From positions 124,001-188,000 of the forward strand of contig JAECRL010000002.1 of NCBI GenBank assembly GCA_016000265.1: DNA of 64,000 nucleotides, written 5' to 3'. This document shows, piece after piece, positions 29,370 to 37,645 of this stretch (positions are counted from its first letter, which is position 1; the number at the start of each line of letters is the position of its first letter). Made by a program: the position numbers and the translations under genes. Under the pieces are notes generated by a model, which was given only the letters and a program-made list of their open reading frames with translations, was not told the DNA's origin and did no database searches. This DNA is from Burkholderiales bacterium. GTDB taxonomy: Bacteria > Pseudomonadota > Gammaproteobacteria > Burkholderiales > Burkholderiaceae_C.

Positions 29370-31745
29370 TCAGACGCTGTCATCACGATCTGCACGGGCC
29401 ATGTTCGATTCGACCATGGCCCGTAATTTTTCGGCCCTGAAGGGCTTGTGCAGCACGGGCAGGCCGCTGGCGGCCAGCTCGGCGAGTTGCTCGGGCGAGG
29501 TGTCCCCGGTGATGATCAGGCTGCGCAGTCCGGGCTGATGGCGCCGCAGGTGCTGCGCCACGTCGCGGCCGGTGCCATCGGCCAGGCGGTGGTCGGACAG
29601 CAGCAGGTCCCACGAGCGGGGCGGCAGCGCACGCACCCAGGCCACGCTGTCGCCAGACATCACCTCCATGCCCCAGCTCTGCAGCCACTGCACCAGGGCC
29701 TCGCGCAAGGTGGCGTCGTCTTCCACCACCAGCACCTGTCGCCCCGTCAGCGCACCGGCTGCGTCGGTGGCGCCAGGCGGTTTGCGCGTGGTCACCGGCA
29801 GCTCGGCGGCGGGCAAGGTCACGCTGAAGCACGAGCCCCGATCCACCCGCGAGTGAACCCTCAGTGCGTGGCCCAGCAAACCCGCCGCCCGCTGCACGAT
29901 GGCCAGGCCCAGCCCCAGGCCCTGGGAGCGCTCGCGGCCTGGGTTGCCCAGCTGCACGAAGGCCTCGAAGATGCGGGGCAGGTCATGCGGGGCGATGCCG
30001 GGGCCGCTGTCCCACACCTGCACCTCCCAGTGCGGGCCGCGACGGCGGGCGCCCACCAGCACGCCGCCCTCGCGGGTGTGGCGGATGGCGTTGCCCACCA
30101 GGTTGCGCAGGATCTGTTCGAGCAGCACGGCGTCGGTGCGCACCACGGCCCGCGTCGGGCGCACGGTCAGCTTCAGGCCCTTGTGGCGCGCGGCCTCTTC
30201 CTCGTGGGCCACGATGGCCTCCAGCAGGGGCTGCAGCCGGATGCGCCGGGGTTGCACCTCCACCGTGCCGGAGTCCAGGCGCGACAGGTCCAGCAGGCCC
30301 TTGAGCAGGGTCTCCATGGAGTTGACCGCGCGCAGGAGCCGGTCGGTCAGGCTGCGCAGGGCGGGGTCGCTCAGCCTGGATCGCAGCAAGTCGGTGATCA
30401 GTCCGATGGCCGCGACGGGCTGGCGCAGGTCGTGGCTGGCCGAGGCCAGGAAGTGGCTTTTGGCGGCGTTGGCCGCGGCCAGCTCGCGCGTGCGCTCGGC
30501 CACCTTGCTCTCCAGTTGCTGGTTGCTTTGCTCGATCTCGTTGAAGGCGTTGACGATGCGGTCGATGACCATGATGGAAAACGAAGGCAAACCGGCGGGG
30601 ATGGCCCAGATCATCCAGTGAGAAAAGGTGACGTCTGCACTCACCCGCCCGATGATGAAGTCGTGGCAGCCGGCGATCAGGACGATCATCCAACCCAGTC
30701 CCAGCCCCACCAGGGAGTTGCGCGGGATGCCCTGGCTGTGGCGCATCAGCAGCCACATGGAGGGCAGCATCATGAAGATCAGCGCGCCTTGTAAAACGTC
30801 TCGCGTGGCCTTGAGCCCCGGGTCCATCGGCAGGAACACGATGCCCAGCAGCGGGAAGCCGATCAGCACCACCCACAGCAGGCGGTGAAAGGCGCGCCAG
30901 GAGCGCCCCACCAGCGCCATCACGAACCAGCCTTGCACGCAGGCCGTGATCACGTGGGCCGTGAAGTAGAGCCACGAGTCCAGTCCGGGCGACAGCTGCA
31001 GGTCATCGACGACGAAGTAGCGGCAGTTGCGAACGGCGGCCACCAGGATGAGCACGCCGAACAGGCCGGCCGCGGCCTCCTGTCGACGCAGCCACCACAG
31101 CATCACGACGAACAGCGAGAAGGTCAGGCAGATGAGGTTGAGGCCCAGCAGCAGGTCGCGCGTGAGGGTCTGGTGTCGTTTGAAGTCCTGCGTGAGGGCG
31201 GCCTTGCTGCCCAGCGTCGGTGGCGACAGCCCGCCTTGCGAGGCGCAATGCACCTCGATGTCGAGTGCGTTGACGCCCGTTTGCAAGCGGTTCACCGGGA
31301 TGTCGATGAGCGCCGCCAGCGGGGCCCCCAGCCAGCCCGGTCGGGGCAGGGTGGAGTGCAGCAAGGTGCCGTTGAGCCACATTTGGTTGACGTGGCAGAG
31401 GTGGTCGATGCGCAGGCTCCAGAGGTGGCGCTGGTTGTCTTGCGCGATCGCCGCGTCGACCGAGAAGGTGGAGCGGTATCGCCCGATGCCTTCGGCGGGC
31501 AGGCCAGCGGGCTTCCAGCTGTCGGGCAAGGCGACGACGGCCGGGCTGCGGTGAACGTGGCGACCGGAGACGTCCTGGTGGCTCAGCCTGCGGTGCTCCA
31601 GCCAGCGCACCCCGGGTGCATCGACAGGGGCAGGCGGGTTCAAGGACCACACCCACAGGGCCAGCATGGCCAGCAGCAGCAAGGTGCCGATGCGACGCCA
31701 GTGGCGCCACAACGGGGCGGGAAGGGACGCGGACAAGGTCGCCAT
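29370..31745 (-). CDS. Hybrid sensor histidine kinase with 7TMR-DISM-like sensor
   Basis: A 791-residue membrane kinase. A first helix (TLLLLAMLALWVWSL) is followed by a periplasmic jelly-roll-like domain (~45-190), then about seven membrane helices (~198-395), as in 7TMR-DISM receptors. A coiled linker (EQSNQQLESKVAERTRELA) leads to HisKA with phospho-His438 in SASHDLRQPVAAIGL, a HATPase with NLVGNAIRHT, DSGPGIA and GLGLGLAIVQ, and a C-terminal receiver (VLVVEDDATLREAL, acceptor Asp in LLLSDHRL, Lys in LHKPF). The receiver implies a phosphorelay or autoregulation. Start MATLSASLP was chosen because it gives a normal cytoplasmic N-terminus; no strong ribosome binding site is visible. Confidence 0.88.
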   Translation of the reverse strand: MATLSASLPAPLWRHWRRIGTLLLLAMLALWVWSLNPPAPVDAPGVRWLEHRRLSHQDVSGRHVHRSPAVVALPDSWKPAGLPAEGIGRYRSTFSVDAAIAQDNQRHLWSLRIDHLCHVNQMWLNGTLLHSTLPRPGWLGAPLAALIDIPVNRLQTGVNALDIEVHCASQGGLSPPTLGSKAALTQDFKRHQTLTRDLLLGLNLICLTFSLFVVMLWWLRRQEAAAGLFGVLILVAAVRNCRYFVVDDLQLSPGLDSWLYFTAHVITACVQGWFVMALVGRSWRAFHRLLWVVLIGFPLLGIVFLPMDPGLKATRDVLQGALIFMMLPSMWLLMRHSQGIPRNSLVGLGLGWMIVLIAGCHDFIIGRVSADVTFSHWMIWAIPAGLPSFSIMVIDRIVNAFNEIEQSNQQLESKVAERTRELAAANAAKSHFLASASHDLRQPVAAIGLITDLLRSRLSDPALRSLTDRLLRAVNSMETLLKGLLDLSRLDSGTVEVQPRRIRLQPLLEAIVAHEEEAARHKGLKLTVRPTRAVVRTDAVLLEQILRNLVGNAIRHTREGGVLVGARRRGPHWEVQVWDSGPGIAPHDLPRIFEAFVQLGNPGRERSQGLGLGLAIVQRAAGLLGHALRVHSRVDRGSCFSVTLPAAELPVTTRKPPGATDAAGALTGRQVLVVEDDATLREALVQWLQSWGMEVMSGDSVAWVRALPPRSWDLLLSDHRLADGTGRDVAQHLRRHQPGLRSLIITGDTSPEQLAELAASGLPVLHKPFRAEKLRAMVESNMARADRDDSV

Positions 31746-31937
31746 GGAGGGGCAATGCGGAGGACGTGCGCCATTGTGCTCAGCTTGCGCCCCTTGTGCA
31801 TGTGTGCCTCGGGCCGATCCCCTTTGCTCGCGGGGCATGCGGTGATATGAATGGCCATGTGCCCCTTGTTCGGGGGCTCACGTCGGCCAGGCTTTGCTGG
31901 AATGATCCCAAGCATTGGCCCCGTCAGGAGGTTCGCG

Positions 31938-32957
31938 ATGAGTGCTTGCACCGAACTGGTCCCGCTGAGTCGGGATGGCTGGGATGGACGCCCGGGTGGG
32001 CGCATCCCGATCGCGCACATGCGCCATGTCTACCGCGTCGACGAGGTCGAGCGGCGACTCGGCAAGCTGCCGCCCCGCGACCACGAGTCCTTGCGCGCCA
32101 CCTACGAGCGCATGCTGGAGAAGGGCCCCGAGCGCTTCCAGGTCAAGCCCTCCGGCCTGCCGGCCATGGATCACCTCTACGACGACCTGCCCAACTTCCA
32201 CGAGGTGCTCGACGACCTCAAGCGCCAGCTGGCCTTGTGCGCCGACAGCCGCGACGCCCTGGAGCTCACGCCCATGCTGCTGCTCGGGCCACCGGGTGTC
32301 GGCAAGACCCATTTCGCCCGCGAGATCGCGCAGCTGCTGGGCACCGGCATGGGTTTCCTGTCCATGAGCTCGATGACCGCCGGCTGGGTGCTCTCGGGCG
32401 CCAGCTCGCAGTGGAAGGGCGCCCGCCCGGGCAAGGTCTTCGAGACGCTGGTGGACGGGCAGTACGCCAACCCCGTGATGGTGGTCGACGAGATCGACAA
32501 AAGCGGCAACGAGCACGCCTACGACCCGCTGGGCTCGCTCTACAGCCTGCTGGAGCACGACACCGCGGGCAGTTTCACCGACGAGTTCGCCGAGGTGGCC
32601 ATCGACGCCAGCCAGGTCATCTGGGTGGCCACGGCCAACGACCTGCGCGGCATCCCGGACCCCATCCTCAACCGCATGAACGTGTTCGACATCGACATGC
32701 CGGACGACGAGGCCGCGCGCAAGATCGCCGCCAAGCTCTACCGCGGCATCCGCGCCGACCACGACTGGGGCCAGCGATTCGACCCCGAGCCACCGGATGC
32801 GGTGCTGGGCGCCCTGAGCCGGCTGGCGCCGCGCGAGATGCGCCGCGCGCTGATGACGGCCTTCGGCAACGCCAAGCTCGACGGCCGCCACACGCTGCAG
32901 GAGCGTGACCTGCCCGATGCGGGCGCGAAGAAGTCGGGCATCGGCTTCGTGCAGTGA
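31938..32957 (+). CDS. Orphan Lon-like AAA+ ATPase
   Basis: A 339-residue ATPase resembling the ATPase module of Lon without its substrate-binding N domain or protease domain. Walker A is LLLGPPGVGKTHFA (GPPGVGKT 117-124), Walker B is VVDEID (182-187), and the sensor-1/arginine-finger region reads VIWVATANDLRGIPDPILNR. A lid domain follows (REMRRALMTAFGNAKLDGRH). The ATG at 31938 is preceded by CAGGAGG, a strong ribosome binding site, and supersedes upstream in-frame ATGs. The 5'-nucleotidase gene starts 22 nt downstream. A chaperone or remodelling role is inferred; no adjacent protease is seen. Confidence 0.82.
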   Translation: MSACTELVPLSRDGWDGRPGGRIPIAHMRHVYRVDEVERRLGKLPPRDHESLRATYERMLEKGPERFQVKPSGLPAMDHLYDDLPNFHEVLDDLKRQLALCADSRDALELTPMLLLGPPGVGKTHFAREIAQLLGTGMGFLSMSSMTAGWVLSGASSQWKGARPGKVFETLVDGQYANPVMVVDEIDKSGNEHAYDPLGSLYSLLEHDTAGSFTDEFAEVAIDASQVIWVATANDLRGIPDPILNRMNVFDIDMPDDEAARKIAAKLYRGIRADHDWGQRFDPEPPDAVLGALSRLAPREMRRALMTAFGNAKLDGRHTLQERDLPDAGAKKSGIGFVQ

Positions 32958-32979
32958 GCTCCTGGGCGATACTGCGCCC

Positions 32980-33906
32980 ATGCCTGCCAGCCTGGACGGC
33001 CGCCTGGTGGTGGCCATATCTTCTCGCGCGCTCTTCGACTTCGAAGAAGAGAACCGCCTCTTCGAAGGCTCGGACGACCGCGCCTACATGGACCTGCAAC
33101 TCGACCGCATCGAGGTGCCCGCCAAGCCTGGCGTGGCCTTCTCGCTGGTGCGCAAGCTGCTGAACTTCAACACCGACGACGCCGCGCGCGTGGAGGTCGT
33201 CATCCTCTCGCGCAACGACCCGGCTTCCGGCCTGCGCGTGTTCCGCTCGGTGTCGCACCACGGCCTGGTGATCGAGCGTGGCGTGTTCACGCGGGGGCGC
33301 AGCCCCTGGCGCTACCTCAAGCCTTTGCAGGCCCACCTCTTCCTGTCGGCCAATGAAGCCGACGTGCGCTCCGCCCTGGCCGCGGGTGTGCCGGCCGCGC
33401 GGGTCCTGCCCCACGCCGCGCGCGCCGGTGACGCCCACCCCGACGAGGTGCGCATCGCCTTCGACGGCGACGCCGTGCTGTTCTCCGATGAGGCCGAACG
33501 CGTTTTCCAGCAAGGCGGGCTCGACGCCTTCCAGGACCACGAGATCGCTCGCGCCCGCAAGCCCTTGCCCGACGGCCCCTTCAAGCCGCTGTTGCAAGGC
33601 CTGCACGACCTGCGTCAGGCCAGCGAGTGGCGCGCCGGCGTGCCGGGGGCCTCGCCCATGCGCATCCGCACCGCGCTGGTCACGGCCCGCGGCGCGCCCG
33701 CGCACGAGCGCGCCATCCGCACCCTGATGGACTGGGGCATCGAGGTCGACGAGGCCTTGTTCCTGGGCGGGTTGGCCAAGGGCGAGTTCCTGCGCGAGTT
33801 CGAGCCCGACTTCTTCTTCGACGACCAGACCGGCCACGTCGACAACGCCGCGCCTCACGTGCCATCGGGGCACGTGGCCTCGGGCGTCTCCAACCCGACG
33901 AGCTGA
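32980..33906 (+). CDS. Cytosolic 5'-nucleotidase, NT5C1-like family
   Basis: A 308-residue protein matching the bacterial 5'-nucleotidase family related to animal cytosolic 5'-nucleotidase I. Diagnostic blocks are VAISSRALFDFEEENRLF near the N-terminus, VEVVILSRNDPASGLRVF, FLSANEADVRSAL, IAFDGDAVLFSDEAERVF (HAD-like D-x-D acid pair) and the C-terminal LGGLAKGEFLREFEPDFFFD. It should dephosphorylate nucleoside monophosphates in the cytoplasm. It follows the AAA ATPase gene by 22 nt and may be co-transcribed. Confidence 0.88.
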   Translation: MPASLDGRLVVAISSRALFDFEEENRLFEGSDDRAYMDLQLDRIEVPAKPGVAFSLVRKLLNFNTDDAARVEVVILSRNDPASGLRVFRSVSHHGLVIERGVFTRGRSPWRYLKPLQAHLFLSANEADVRSALAAGVPAARVLPHAARAGDAHPDEVRIAFDGDAVLFSDEAERVFQQGGLDAFQDHEIARARKPLPDGPFKPLLQGLHDLRQASEWRAGVPGASPMRIRTALVTARGAPAHERAIRTLMDWGIEVDEALFLGGLAKGEFLREFEPDFFFDDQTGHVDNAAPHVPSGHVASGVSNPTS

Positions 33907-33924
33907 GCCGTCGGGTGCGCGGGA

Positions 33925-34566
33925 TCAGGCCCCGCCCGATTCCTTGCGCATCTTGGCGCGAAACAGCTCGCGGATGCTGACCTCGCGCGGGCCGGGCACC
34001 AGCTCGAAGCCTTCGCCCGCGGCCAGCGTGCCGGGTGAGCGCACCGACAGGTAGTAGCCGCAGAAGCCCGACTGCGCCATCATCTTGACGGCCTGTTTGA
34101 AGCCCATGCGGGCCTCGAACTTGTAGCAGGGCCGGCGCGGCTCGCTGATGGCCAGGGTGCAGTCCGGGAATCGCAACACGTCGCCGATGTGGGCGTCGGC
34201 CTCCAGCAGGCCCGTCACGGTCAGGTTCTCGCCCATCATGCCGGCGGGCAGGTCCTCGCCCCAGGCTTGCACGCCAGCCTGGGCGCGCACGGTCTGCCAG
34301 AACGCGTAGTGCTCATGCGGGTAGGCGTAGACCGCCTTGCTCACGCCGCCGTGCACGCTCAGGTCGGCCTGCTCGTCGCCCTCCACGCCCAGCGCCCGCA
34401 CGGCGATGCGTTGCGGCGAGGCCAGCGTGCTGACGGCCTGCTTGGCGATGCCGCTGAGGATGCGGCGGCCGTCGATGGTCATGTGGGTGGCGCTGGCCAC
34501 GCTGATGGCCAGCAGGCGGCGCGCGCCGGGGATCGAACAGGGGATGGCTGCGATGGCTTCGGTCAT
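33925..34566 (-). CDS. MOSC-domain protein (YiiM-like)
   Basis: A 213-residue protein with the MOSC fold found in molybdenum cofactor sulfurases and in YiiM-type N-hydroxylated base reductases. Visible blocks are VRALGVEGDEQADLSVHGGV (G-x-D-x-D..HGG, the pterin-pocket region), AVYAYPHEHYAFW, GMMGENLTVTGLLEADAHIG and ISEPRRPCYKFEARMG, where the cysteine is the expected cofactor-linked residue. It lies 14 nt downstream of modC and is the last gene of the mod-like operon, which fits a molybdenum-related function. Confidence 0.85.
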   Translation of the reverse strand: MTEAIAAIPCSIPGARRLLAISVASATHMTIDGRRILSGIAKQAVSTLASPQRIAVRALGVEGDEQADLSVHGGVSKAVYAYPHEHYAFWQTVRAQAGVQAWGEDLPAGMMGENLTVTGLLEADAHIGDVLRFPDCTLAISEPRRPCYKFEARMGFKQAVKMMAQSGFCGYYLSVRSPGTLAAGEGFELVPGPREVSIRELFRAKMRKESGGA

Positions 34567-34580
34567 GCCGGGACGATACC

Positions 34581-35741
34581 TCAGTGCCAGGGGCTGACCT
34601 GCGTGGCCATGGCCTTGAAGCCCACGATGCAGGGCTCGCCTGGCGCCCAGCCCATTTGCTGAATGGACTTGCGCGTCAGCAGCGCCCACACCTTCGCGCC
34701 CGACTTGAGCTGCAGGCTGGCGTCGACCTCGCGCGCCAGCTCCACCCCGACGGCGCCATAGGTGCCGTGCTCCCCCGCCAGCATGATGTGGCTGATGCGC
34801 CCACGCAGGTGGTTGGTGCTGCTGGTGTCGGCGGGCGGCTCACGGTGCAGGCTGATGTCGCGCGCGCGGACCTTCAATCGCACCTTGCTGCCCACGCCGT
34901 GCAGCGTGGCGGGCACCGTCACGCACTGACCGCACACGTCGACCTCGCTGAGCAGCCACTCGATGTCGTGGCGGGTGACCTCGCCTTCGAGCACGCTGCC
35001 GGCGTGGAAGCCCTCCAGGAAGGTCGCCAGCGACACGTCCGAGAGGATCTGGGCGGTCGGCCCCGCGCTGGCCATGCGGCCCTCGTGCAGGATGACGACG
35101 TCGTCGGCCATGCGGATGACCTCGTCCATGCGGGGCGTGACCAGCACGATGGGCAGCTTGAAGCGCTGGGCCACGTGCGCGAGCAGGTCCAACAACTCCG
35201 GGCGATCGGGCTCGGGCACCTGCCCCAGGGGGTCGTCGAGCAGCAGGGCGCGCGGCTCGCTGGCCAGCGCGCGACCGAGGGCCACGCGCACGCGCTGCGC
35301 CGCCGTCAACTCGTGCGGCATGCGCTGCAGCAGCGGGGCCAGGCCCAGCCAGCGGCTCAGCGTGCCGGTGTCCATGCCGCGCAACTGCCGCACGCGCCTG
35401 CCCAGCACCCGCGGGCCGTAGCCCAGGTTGCCTTGCACCGACAGGTGGGGGAACAGGTGGGCCTGCGCGTCCAGCCAGGCCAGGCGGCGCACGTGCGCCG
35501 GCAGGTCCACGCGAGCCGAGGAATCAAACAGCACATGGGGGCCCAGCGCCACCCGGCCGCTCAGTGCGGGCTTGAGGCCGGCGGCGGCTTGCAACAGCGC
35601 GGTTTTGCCGCTGCCGTGGCGGCCCACCACCGCGCACACCCGCCCGGGCAGCGCTCGCAACTGGGCGCGCACGTCCAGCCCCGGTTGCTGCACGTGCAGC
35701 TCCACGCTGAGGGCCTGGGGCAGTCGGGTTTGCTGGCTCAT
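34581..35741 (-). CDS. modC: Degenerate ModC-like molybdate ABC transporter ATPase
   Basis: A 386-residue ModC-type protein: an N-terminal nucleotide-binding domain and a C-terminal TOBE/molybdopterin-binding domain (RISHIMLAGEHGTYGAVGVE). Walker A is intact (GRHGSGKT, 40-47), and LFPHLSVQGNLGYG is typical of ModC. Other catalytic motifs are altered: the signature is LTAAQ (145-149) instead of LSGGQ, Walker B ends LLLDDP (catalytic Glu to Asp, 170), the D-loop is GQVP instead of SALD, and the switch histidine is Pro203 (VTPRMDE). The ATG at 35741 overlaps the modB stop. Either the transporter is inactive or the ATPase works in an unusual way. Translation is uninterrupted, so it is not an obvious pseudogene. 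Confidence 0.85.
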   Translation of the reverse strand: MSQQTRLPQALSVELHVQQPGLDVRAQLRALPGRVCAVVGRHGSGKTALLQAAAGLKPALSGRVALGPHVLFDSSARVDLPAHVRRLAWLDAQAHLFPHLSVQGNLGYGPRVLGRRVRQLRGMDTGTLSRWLGLAPLLQRMPHELTAAQRVRVALGRALASEPRALLLDDPLGQVPEPDRPELLDLLAHVAQRFKLPIVLVTPRMDEVIRMADDVVILHEGRMASAGPTAQILSDVSLATFLEGFHAGSVLEGEVTRHDIEWLLSEVDVCGQCVTVPATLHGVGSKVRLKVRARDISLHREPPADTSSTNHLRGRISHIMLAGEHGTYGAVGVELAREVDASLQLKSGAKVWALLTRKSIQQMGWAPGEPCIVGFKAMATQVSPWH

Positions 35742-36496
35742 GGGTGCGGGCCGGGTGAGGGCGCGTGGCGCGGGCGCGACGACAGGTGCCGCTGCCAGCG
35801 CGCGCGCAGCGTTTCGCTGAGCATCACCGCCACCAGCGCCAGCAACAAGGAGACCCCGGCGAGCTCGCGCGCCACCGCCGCCTGGTCGGGCTGACGCAGC
35901 GCCTCCCACAGCGCGACCACCGCGGTGCCGCCCATCGGGGCCGCCGCGCCCGAGGCCGCGGCCTGCGAGGTGGGCGATTGCAGCCAGGCCGACAGCACCA
36001 GCGTGGCGCCCGACTCCCCCCAGGCCGCGGCCAGCCCCAGCGCCATCGCCGAGGCCACGGCCGGCGCCACCAGGGGCAGCGTCAGCGTGCGCCAGGCCTG
36101 CCAGCGCGAGGCGCCCAGCGTGCGCGCCACCGCCACCGACATCGGGTCATGCGCCTCGAAGGCCGGGCGCAGCAGCCGGGTCATCAAGGGCAGGGTCATC
36201 AGGCCGGCCGCGATCACGGCCCCGCCCGGGTACAGCGTCAGGCGCAGGCCCAGCGCCTCGTGCAGCCACTCGCCCAGGGCGCCGCGTTCACCCAGGCTGC
36301 TCAACAGCCAAAAGCCGATGACCGCAGGGGGCAGCCCCAGGGGCAGCAGGATCAGCGTGTCCAGCAGGACCTTGCCCCGCCAGCGCGCCCGGGCCATCCA
36401 GTGCGCCAGGAACACGGCCGCCGGCGTGACGATGAGCACCGTCAGCAGCGCCACCTGCAGGCTCAACCAGGCGGCCCCTTGGGCCAGCTCGCTCAC
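35738..36496 (-). CDS. modB: ModB-like molybdate ABC transporter permease
   Basis: A 252-residue inner-membrane permease with five or six helices. LILLPLGLPPAVIGFWLL corresponds to the LPLVLPPxVxG block of ModB. The EAA loop, which contacts the ATPase, reads ARTLGASRWQAWRTLTLPLV. The GTG start overlaps the stop of the binding-protein gene by 4 nt (GTGA), and its own stop overlaps modC, so the three genes are translationally coupled. The loop between the last helices contains an Ala/Ser-rich insertion (QSPTSQAAASGAAAPMGG). Confidence 0.88.
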   Translation of the reverse strand: MSELAQGAAWLSLQVALLTVLIVTPAAVFLAHWMARARWRGKVLLDTLILLPLGLPPAVIGFWLLSSLGERGALGEWLHEALGLRLTLYPGGAVIAAGLMTLPLMTRLLRPAFEAHDPMSVAVARTLGASRWQAWRTLTLPLVAPAVASAMALGLAAAWGESGATLVLSAWLQSPTSQAAASGAAAPMGGTAVVALWEALRQPDQAAVARELAGVSLLLALVAVMLSETLRARWQRHLSSRPRHAPSPGPHP

Positions 36497-37347
36497 GCGC
36501 CGACCCCTTGCCAGCCCGGCGTGCCGCGGATGGCGGCGCGCGCCAGGGGGCGCTGCAGCCAGGTCACCAGCAGTTTTTCGCCGTCGTGCTGGCCGCGAAA
36601 CGAGCGCGCCACCTCGCAATGCAGTTGCAGGGTGGGCGAGTCGGCGAGCCAGACCTGGGTGCCGCCGCCTTGACGCCCCGTCGCTCCCGGGGCTCCCGCG
36701 GCCTCTGTCGCCCACTGCGCCTGCGTGACCAGGCGATAGGCCGGATGGGCCTGCGCGTTTGGTCGGTGCTTCGCTGGCCGCGCCACAGGCGGGCGGCTCA
36801 GCGCCCCGCCGCTGACGTGGTCGGCCAGCGCGAACAGGGCCGAGCCGGGCGGCGGCGGCGCCCACGTGGCCGCGCCGGCGGCGTGGGCCGCCAGCACCTG
36901 GCGCAGCGCGCGCGCGGGGTCGGACTCCCCTCGGATGCCGGCCAGGTCGTCCAGCGGGCCCACCAGCAGCACGCCGGTGCGGGCCAGTCGGTGGCGATCG
37001 TGGATCAGGCCCTGCTCCAGCAGCTTCTCGGCCAGGGGGTGGCTCAGGTAGACCCCCACCGAGGCCTGCCCCGACTCCAGTTGCGCCAGCACCCCCGCGG
37101 TGTCCTGCTGCGACCATTGCGCGGCCCAGCCCAGGTCGCGGCGCATGGCCTGCGACCAGCGCTGCGCCAGCCCCGAGGCCACGACGACCGGGTCGACGGC
37201 GATCTCGGGGGAGGTGGCGCGCGGTGCCGGGCGGCGCGCAGCCGGTGAGGCCAGCGCGGGCAGGGGCGCGGCCACGCAGGCGCACGCGCCCCCCCAGGCG
37301 ACAGCCAGCAGCTTGCGACGGGAAACGGGCCTTGGCATGGACGGCAT
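36493..37347 (-). CDS. Tungstate/molybdate-type periplasmic binding protein with Tat-like signal
   Basis: A ~284-residue binding protein. The N-terminus has a twin-arginine-like motif VSRRKLLAVAW and a hydrophobic stretch ending LPALA. The body resembles TupA-type tungstate-binding proteins more than classical ModA: GQASVGVYLSHPLAEKLLEQ and then RTGVLLVGPLDDLAGIRG parallel the VLVHAP...VGP.DDPAGI blocks of TupA. The N-terminal TTTST-type oxyanion motif of TupA is not found at the expected place, where VDPVVVASGLA occurs. There are several possible starts (37338, 37347, 37386). First gene of the modBC-like operon; ligand uncertain. Confidence 0.7.
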   Translation of the reverse strand: MPSMPRPVSRRKLLAVAWGGACACVAAPLPALASPAARRPAPRATSPEIAVDPVVVASGLAQRWSQAMRRDLGWAAQWSQQDTAGVLAQLESGQASVGVYLSHPLAEKLLEQGLIHDRHRLARTGVLLVGPLDDLAGIRGESDPARALRQVLAAHAAGAATWAPPPPGSALFALADHVSGGALSRPPVARPAKHRPNAQAHPAYRLVTQAQWATEAAGAPGATGRQGGGTQVWLADSPTLQLHCEVARSFRGQHDGEKLLVTWLQRPLARAAIRGTPGWQGVGA

Positions 37348-37563
37348 CGAGGTGTTCGAACGACTGCGGAGTGTGCAGCCAGTCACGACCTGAGCCGGTC
37401 ATGGCTGACCCGCAGTTGTATCAAGATCCGAAAAATGCGAGCTTCCGTGACGCCTTTCTCACCCTGGGAGGGCCCTGGCGGGGGGTGCCCCGTGGACGGG
37501 GGGGCATGCGCCAAACGGCCGAGTCGACTAAACTATGAGGTTCCCGCCGAAGTCCCCGACGGG

Positions 37564-37616
37564 GTGTCGAGAGCGCTGCGTTTGCCAACCTGAGCCGCAC
37601 GCAGCGTTGTCGAGAC
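37564..37616 (+). promoter_or_regulatory. Structured leader upstream of pckG
   Basis: An inverted repeat CGCTGCGT (37574-37581) / ACGCAGCG (37599-37606) is bracketed by direct copies of TGTCGAGA at 37565-37572 and 37608-37615. The block lies 30-80 nt before the pckG start, after a possible -10 TAAACT at 37529-37534. It could be an RNA hairpin or a protein-binding site; the function is not known. Confidence 0.4.
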
Positions 37617-37645
37617 CCTGTTTTTTACTTTCTGGAGCTCCTCAC

